The notes beneath the pieces are model-generated. The model was not told the DNA's origin and ran no database searches. It was given only the letters and a program-made list of their open reading frames with translations. Both the position numbers and the translations under genes were made by a program. From contig JBBHKE010003473.1 in the NCBI GenBank assembly GCA_037447655.1, forward strand, positions 64,001-77,410: a stretch of 13,410 nt of DNA, given 5' to 3'. Source of the DNA: Zygnema cylindricum (taxonomy: Eukaryota; Streptophyta; Zygnematophyceae; Zygnematales; Zygnemataceae). Positions within the stretch are counted from its first letter, which is position 1. Each line of letters starts with the position of its first letter. This document shows, in pieces, positions 8,392 to 13,410 of this stretch.

Positions 8392-9699
8392 CCTGTCAAA
8401 AGTTGCAAGGCCCTTTCGTGTGCGAGTTCAATTTCCTGTAAACCATATGCAAGAAAAAACTTTGTTACACAAAATTTTGAAGTTCTAATGAATCGAAAAC
8501 AATTACGGAACTGATTGTGAGCCTGAAGAGCTGGCAATTACGGCATATGTATTTTTCAACATTTTTCCTTTTTTCTCAGTATCTAATGCCATCAAACTAC
8601 ATTGTCTATCATTATTAGAGTCAATAACACACATTTGGCGGCGACTTTTTTGGGCCAAAAACCACAAAAAGTGTTGACAGCAACATTTAAGGGCGAGGGC
8701 TACAATCTGCCACGCCTCCTTGCCCTAAATTATTAATTTATTGCACTAATATGATAAATTCTACTTTCGCACAAACTCAGATAAATCCTTATAAAGCTAA
8801 TATTAATGAAAGGTGTAGATGATATAAATTTAAACTACATAGATATTATAGGCCATTATTGAAGATAGATTAACAACCCTAATGCTCGTCTCTAAAATTA
8901 TAATAACATGGGGGCAGAATAATATCTCCGCAGTGTAGTCTGCGATATCTCGAGGACTTAAACGTTAAAAAAAACGCTCAGAAACCTGGAGAAAAACAAT
9001 GGATTTGGTTTCTTCTAGTATCTAGGTACACTTGAAAAAAAATATGAAAGAATTCTGAGAAAAAAACGTTTCTCTTTAGCGAACTACAAAATATACTATA
9101 ATTTTGTTTTTTTTCTTTTGCGACTACTCTATCTACGGTGTGGAAAAAGGCTGTAACTAAGGAACACGAAGACTGGTGAAAGGCTTTTTTTAGGATTTTT
9201 TTGGGTTTTTATAAATTGAAGTACAAATGCACAAAAAATAGTATAGGTTTAAAATACGAACTGTATTAAAAGGTCAGTTGTGTTCACATTTTTGTCCTTT
9301 CTGGAGTGGCAACTTATGGTACAGTACCAAAATTTTTGAGGGCAAATTATTTTGTTTCACAAAAAATAATACTTCAAAAAAATCAATCTAAAAGCAATTT
9401 AAGGCAAATAAAACATGCCGATTAAATTAGATTTTTAATTATTACATGATTGATGTGCTTTTCATGCGCTTTTTTTTTTACTTTTGCAAAAAAAATAAAA
9501 TTATCATAAGTGCCGTGGATGGAATAAAGGTGCACAAAACCACATTTTTTTGCCTATGGTCGTAACTTAACCAATTTGATAGAATTTTGTTTTAAAGTTC
9601 GATATTTGATTTAGTTTGAAATATTAACGTACAATACAAATTTTTGCTAAAGTTTTCAACAATTTTTTCACTAAATTTTTTACTAAAGTTTTCCCTAAA

Positions 9700-9806
9700 G
9701 TTTTTCCAAAAGTTTTTCCAAATGTTTTTCCAAAAGTTTTTCCAAATGTTTTTCCAAAAGTTTTTCCAAATGTTTTTCCAAATGTTTTTCCGAAAGTTTT
9801 TCCAAA
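9700..9806 (+). repeat. 12-bp tandem repeat array (GTTTTTCCAAA[A/T]), nine units
   Basis: Units begin at 9700, 9712, 9724, 9736, 9748, 9760, 9772, 9784 and 9796. The last base alternates A/T over the first six units, giving a 24-bp higher-order period. Degenerate related units extend from about 9645 to 9830. Translated in one frame it gives an FQKFFQMF repeat, but there is no sign of selection as protein. It ends about 330 bp upstream of the polyprenol reductase start. Confidence 0.9.
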
Positions 9807-9894
9807 GTTCTTACTTAAGTTTTTACAATGGCGCTAGAGGACAACCGAAACTGAGAGCATTGGCCGATATGCATTTCCTCCCGATACATCCATG

Positions 9895-10153
9895 CGTCAC
9901 GTCATCATGTCTCGATATGACGTCATCCGTCATATGTTTATTGACAGTTTGAACGCTTGTTAGAACTGGCCGTACTGTTATGACGTCATCATCTGTCACG
10001 TTGTCAATTAAAAGTTTGAACGCTCGTTGTGACATGTGACAAGAAATCTGGGAAACGCTAAATTCGGTGACTCCGTATTATACGTACATTTAAAAAACCC
10101 GGAAACACGTGGCTGTGACACGTGGCACCACGTGGACGTGACACGTGTCAGTC
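9895..10153 (+). promoter_or_regulatory. promoter / 5' UTR of polyprenol reductase gene with ACGT-element cluster
   Basis: Two TGACGTCA palindromes (9918-9925, 9981-9988), TCACGTCA (9897-9904, reverse of the ER-stress element TGACGTGA), and G-boxes CACGTGGC (10106-10113, 10119-10126), CACGTGGA (10129-10136) and CACGTGTC (10142-10149) precede the start codon. More ACGT elements continue into exon 1: CCACGTCA 10203-10210, CACGTGGC 10244-10251 and 10274-10281. In plants these are bZIP/bHLH sites (ABRE, G-box, UPR element). Control by such factors is inferred from motif density only. No clear TATA box was identified. Confidence 0.7.
9916..10028 (+). repeat. imperfect direct duplication of a TGACGTCA-containing module
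   Basis: Copy 1 (from 9916) reads tatgacgtcatc, then ttgacag, then tttgaacgcttgtt. Copy 2 (from 9979) reads tatgacgtcatc, then ttgtcaat, then gtttgaacgctcgtt. The copies are offset by about 63 bp and preserve the element, spacing and the tttgaacgc tail. Confidence 0.7.
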
Positions 10154-12749
10154 ATGTGGCAATCTTTTCAGCTAGTCATTTTTGTCCGTTTGTTTTGGAT
10201 GTCCACGTCAGCCGTTGCGCTGATGGGATTTTTGGGTTGGCGCCACGTGGCATCCCGGGAGGGGAGAGGAGGACACGTGGCATCCTCTGGTTGGTTCAAG
10301 GTAGCGCGATTCTGGGCGGATTTTGCGGCGCATTTCGTGGGGCGTGGGAAGCTGTGGAGGGAGGAGACACCGAGTGACGTTTCGCCATTTTGGGGAAAAA
10401 TTCTGGTAAAAAAAAATAAATAAAAACTATGTATCAACTGTGAAGAAATTTTTTAACACAAAAAACAGAAAAATAATAAAAAAAGGAGGGGAAACAAAAG
10501 AAACAAAGAAGGAACCTCCACTACGAAGAAAATTTCTGGTTAAAAAAAAAAAAAAAAGAAACGTGATTACGGTGATACGGTCAGATTCATTCAGATCCAG
10601 ATCCAGATGATCGTTCAAATCTAAATAATGTCAATCGGCCCTCCGTTCCTCTCTCTCTCTCTCTCTCTCTCCTCTCTCCTCCTCCTCTCTCCTCCCTCGT
10701 CAATATGTCCCTCGTCTCTATTCTCCCATCACGTCATCATCTTCCATCATCACCTCATCCTTCAAATCCCCACTCACTTCCCTCCACTCCACCCTCCCGT
10801 CACTCACTTCACGTCAAATCACTCACATCATCAATTCCTCCTCCTCCTCCTCCCTCCCATCTCCCTCTTTTGTGTCAAAGAAAAACAAACTAATTTTTTT
10901 TAAAAAATCCACCTAATTTTTTCTCTATTCTCTCTTTTTTTTATTTTTTTGAGATGGAAATTTTTAGGTTTGGAACGTACCCCAAAAATTATTTCTTCAT
11001 TTTTACATTTTTGGAATGACATTTTCTTTATTTTTTCTAATGGGATCTATTTTTAAATTCCCATTTTTCGAAACATTCGGAAATTTAAATTTTCGAAAGC
11101 ACGAATTCGAGCGAATTTTCTTATTAATTTTGATGTTTTTTCATTCGGGCCGACGATTTTTCGAAACTTTTTATATTTTTGAATATTCAAGTGAAGCAAA
11201 AATGCATATTTTTGGATATATTTTTGGACTTTGGTAAGCTATGTTTTTTTTTTTTTTTAAGTAAGGGAAAGTGGTTCAAAATGGGCTTAAAATAATGCAT
11301 TTTTGGAAAAAGGAGGGTTGGAAAATGTGAATTAAATGGGCATTAATTTGGGTATAAATATTAATAATACTAGAATTACAGTCCAATTCTGATATAAAAA
11401 GGGTATAATTTGCGTATAAAAGGGGGGGAAGAGAGGGACGGTGGTGGGAGGGAGGGTGTGTTTCAGCTATTACTTTATGGTGCCTTTATCATTTTTTCTT
11501 CTCGGAGTGAAACCTAACGGAAAAAGTACGGAAACGGATTTCCGTTCTGTTGAGAAAAACGAAACGTGGAACAGATTTTTGTCTTTTACTTGGTGGCAAG
11601 GAATCGGTTTTTTTGTCTTTTTGTGGGGGAGTTGGCACCAGTGGAGGTGCCATTCTATTTTGGTGAGGTTAAATAAAAAATGAAAACACCTTCATGTTTC
11701 TATTTATTTTGATTTTTTTTTTTTTTTTTTTTATATTATTTGTATATTTATTTATTTATTATTTTTCTTGATTGATTTATTTATAGAAAAGTTATTTATA
11801 AACTTGGATTTTTTATTTTTATTTTTAAATATCAGTGTGATTTTCCGTTCCGTATTTAAGTTTCAAACTTGTGGAATTTTTTCTCCTCTATCTTCCCCTA
11901 TTGTTTATTATTTATTCATTTTTTTTGTTTATTACCTTTTTATTTTCTTTACATTTTTATTTTATTTGCATTTTATTTTTATTTAATTTTTATTTCATTT
12001 TATTTATAATAATTGTGTAATCCGATTGGCGAGGGTGCAGGGAAGCCTCAGAAAAAACAAACTACAAGCTTCAGAAAAAGACAAAAAAGTGAATGAAAAA
12101 AGTACAGAAGTATACGAAAAATATCCGATTCCTCGAGGCGATTGGTTTGATTTTGTCTCTTGCGCCCATTATTCGGCTGAAATTGTGAGTTTTTATTTGA
12201 CTTTTTTCAATTTAATTTTTGTTTCCCTTTTTTTTTTCTTTTTCCTTCTCTTTTTTCTTTTCTGTTCTTTTGTTTTTTCTTTTTTTTGAGGGTGACAACT
12301 GTCCTAAAACTAAAGTGAGCTTTAGTATTCTTATTGTTTTCGTTAATGTTGTCTCCCTCTCCTTCTCCCTCGCCCTCGCCCTCTCCCTCTCCCTCTTCCT
12401 CTCCCTCTCCCTCTCTCTTCCCGTCTCACTGAACTCCTCTCCTCCCTCTCCTCCCTCTCCTCCGTCTCCTCCTCCCTCTCCTCCCGCTCCTCCCTCTCCT
12501 CCCGCTCCTCCCGCTCCTCCCTCTCCTCCCTCTCCTCCCTCTCGTCCCTCTCCTCCCTTTCCTCCCTCGCAGGTTCTCTATTCCGGCATCCTCCTTGTCA
12601 GTGGCACGTGTGACGTGACACTGCTATTTTTGTTCACGTGGGTGGTTGTCAATTTATCAATTTCCGCGGATCAATCGCACCATTATTACCGTAAAAAGTA
12701 TGGTTTACGGTACAATCGCAAATGGGCTCTTTTTCCGGGCGTTCTATGA
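10154..12749 (+). CDS. PPRD: polyprenol reductase (SRD5A3 / steroid 5-alpha-reductase family), five exons, complete
   Basis: Reduces the alpha-isoprene unit of polyprenol to give dolichol, with NADPH, in the ER membrane; dolichol carries sugars for N-glycosylation (family knowledge). Exons: 10154-10405, 10968-11233, 11467-11662, 12041-12184 and 12573-12749. The sum is 1,035 nt, 344 residues plus stop, close to known members (about 320-340). Visible motifs are an N-terminal membrane segment (residues about 7-29), FAAHFVGRGK (about 58-67), VPQKLFLHFY (88-97), GRRFFETFYIFEYSSEAKMH (145-164), SWHQWRCHSILGSLRKNK (228-245, cofactor region), PRGDWFDFVSCAHYSAEI (269-286) and the C-terminal QSHHYYRKKYG..NRKWALFP tail. 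About six or seven hydrophobic segments are present. The ATG at 10154 is the first after an in-frame TGA at 10139-10141. Two polar insertions (about 188-208 and 246-265, Lys/Glu rich) enlarge loops relative to the human protein. All joins have GT..AG ends and matching phase. Confidence 0.93.
10406..10967 (+). other. intron 1 of polyprenol reductase gene, with CT-rich tracts
   Basis: Donor gtaaaa, acceptor aaatttttag. It holds an A-rich first half, a CT microsatellite (about 10650-10700) and CT-rich DNA with CACGTCA elements (10729-10737 and 10810-10816) that match the reverse of TGACGTG. Such CT-rich stretches and motifs near the 5' end may be regulatory. Open frames across it are composition-driven. 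Confidence 0.85.
10650..10700 (+). repeat. (CT)n / CTCCT microsatellite
   Basis: Runs of ctctctct followed by cctctctcct units in intron 1 of the polyprenol reductase gene, a pyrimidine tract of the sort common near plant transcription starts. Confidence 0.85.
11234..11466 (+). other. intron 2 of polyprenol reductase gene with G-rich end
   Basis: Donor gtaagc, acceptor gtgtgtttcag. It splits a Cys codon (TG+C) so that FGL-C-YYFMVPLSF is restored, as expected of the family. The last 45 nt before the acceptor are G-rich rather than pyrimidine-rich. Confidence 0.9.
11421..11458 (+). other. potential G-quadruplex tract before a 3' splice site
   Basis: G-runs ggggggg, ggg, ggg, ggg and ggg are separated by short spacers on the sense strand, ending 8 nt before the intron 2 acceptor. 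At least four runs of three or more G fit a quadruplex-forming pattern in the pre-mRNA. Confidence 0.6.
11663..12040 (+). other. intron 3 of polyprenol reductase gene, AT-rich
   Basis: Donor gtgagg, acceptor gagggtgcag. Mostly TTTATTT repeats and T-runs (11711-12010). No coding sequence is seen; open frames here follow from the absence of stop-rich composition in T-rich DNA. Confidence 0.88.
12185..12572 (+). other. intron 4 of polyprenol reductase gene
   Basis: Strong donor gtgagt after SAEI, acceptor cctccctcgcag before VLYSG. It starts T-rich and ends in a long CT-only tract (12353-12570). Phase 0 on both sides. Confidence 0.92.
12353..12570 (+). repeat. CTCCCT-type hexanucleotide/minisatellite tract
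   Basis: About 218 bp of almost pure pyrimidine: ccctcgccctcgccctctcc units, then cctccctctcctcccgct units, running up to the 3' splice site of intron 4. It acts as an exceptionally long polypyrimidine tract. The complementary strand has regular GGGAGG runs able in principle to form G-quadruplex or triplex structures. Confidence 0.9.
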
Positions 12750-13410
12750 CCGTTAAACTGTTGGCTTCACATTTTTTTTTTTTTAGTTTTTGTCGTTTTT
12801 TGCAAGTTACTTAGTTGATTTTTCGATTGTTACTTGTTTTCATTTTCGTTAGTTTTAAGTATAAATCACCGCATTTAAAAAAAAAAAGTTAGTAGGATTA
12901 TACATTTGTTGGTTTTAGAAAAAATATAATCAAAAGAGAAAAAAAAGAAAAATGACAAAATCTTATCTTCATCATGTCAAAAAAAATAAAAAAAATTGTC
13001 ACATAATACGATCACTTAATATCTGCAAAAAGTCAAAAACAGAAAAGAAAAAGTCATATTTTTCTTTTCTGATCCATCCGTAATAATTAAACTGATGCAT
13101 TCCAAAACTGCAAATTTACAGATATGAGTTTTTTCAAGTTTACAAAAACTGTATTAACTCCATTTAACTTCATTCTTGACTTATTATTTTTTTTCTGTAA
13201 TCAATTTTTTTACAGTTTTCTACGCCATTTTTTTTTCCGGAGTAGATGTCCCTCTCATTTTCACTAAATCGCCACAAAAGTTTCCTTGGATTTTCTTGTC
13301 GCTAGTATTAGAGATGAATTCATGATGACAAATAGAGTGGAAGGAAAGGGGACAGAAAAGTTTTGTCTTTTATAAAATTAAAACTGATACAAAACAAGAA
13401 GAAAGGAAAA
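12750..13410. other. 3' UTR and downstream AT-rich sequence
   Basis: The first part is probably the 3' UTR of the polyprenol reductase gene. The rest is AT-rich with poly-A and poly-T runs. No further exon or gene was recognised on either strand up to the window end. Confidence 0.6.
12985..12990 (+). terminator. possible poly(A) signal of polyprenol reductase gene
   Basis: An AATAAA hexamer lies 236 nt after the stop codon in an A-rich stretch. Weak evidence, because this region is A-rich throughout. Confidence 0.25.

Larger units (their letters stand above)
7320..9644. other. intergenic AT-rich region without recognisable gene
   Basis: Both strands were read for conserved motifs. Only short AT-driven open frames without family resemblance are present. 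Local features are a GA-rich tract (about 7520-7552) and a T25 run (8367-8391). It probably includes the 3' UTR of the SET gene at its start. Confidence 0.65.

Noticed and set aside
9644-9952. FQKFFQMF-repeat protein
   Set aside because: It is the translation of a 12-bp satellite in non-coding DNA; there is no splice context or coding bias beyond the repeat.
10036-10377. 113-codon frame beginning ATGACAAG over the promoter and exon 1
   Set aside because: It is in another frame from the polyprenol reductase exon, whose family match (HFVGRGK, then VPQKLFLHFY after splicing) is clear.
12219-12572. Pro/Ser-rich protein (PPSPPSPP repeats)
   Set aside because: It is the CT minisatellite of intron 4 read in one frame; only the part after 12573 is coding.

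Overview
The window is nuclear DNA from a eukaryote, almost certainly a green-lineage (streptophyte) plant. It holds two multi-exon genes on the + strand with GT..AG introns of about 230 to 1,600 bp, AT-rich introns and intergenic DNA full of poly-T tracts and microsatellites, and a dense cluster of plant-type ACGT elements (CACGTGGC, TGACGTCA) at the start of the second gene. The species cannot be named from the sequence. No prokaryotic, organellar or viral genes were recognised. All exon models come from reading splice sites and frames by eye.

Gene 1 (226-7319, 5' end outside the window) encodes an ASH1-class histone-lysine methyltransferase. Four exons (226-318, 857-1028, 1834-1914, 3521-3726) encode nearly all of a SET domain plus a post-SET cysteine motif, most like the plant ASHR3/SDG4 type as I recall it. 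They are followed, in compatible phase, by a basic linker and two Tudor-like units that share the same three-exon layout: exons 4498-4645, 5019-5070 and 5994-6101, then 6448-6521, a problematic middle exon near 7097-7146, and 7212-7319. The 3' half is irregular. A well-bounded 132-nt exon candidate (4199-4330) carries an in-frame stop, an alternative acceptor at 6179/6180 leads to an immediate stop, and the second Tudor unit looks decayed. The gene may make several isoforms or be losing its C-terminus.

Intron 1915-3520 of gene 1 contains a 519-bp element with 22-bp terminal inverted repeats (a MITE-like insertion, 2141-2659) and a purine-rich minisatellite of about 63-bp units (2801-2960).

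From 7320 to about 9,830 there is AT-rich intergenic DNA with two poly(A) signals for gene 1, a purine tract, a T25 tract and a 12-bp tandem repeat array (9700-9806). No gene is visible there.

Gene 2 (10154-12749) is a complete five-exon polyprenol reductase (SRD5A3/PPRD family, 344 residues), the ER enzyme that makes dolichol for protein glycosylation. Its promoter and first exon carry a cluster of G-boxes, two TGACGTCA palindromes inside an imperfectly duplicated module, and several matches to the ER-stress element TGACGTG[A/G]. Two of its introns have extreme G-rich or CT-rich tracts directly before the 3' splice site. The two genes have no obvious functional link beyond adjacency.
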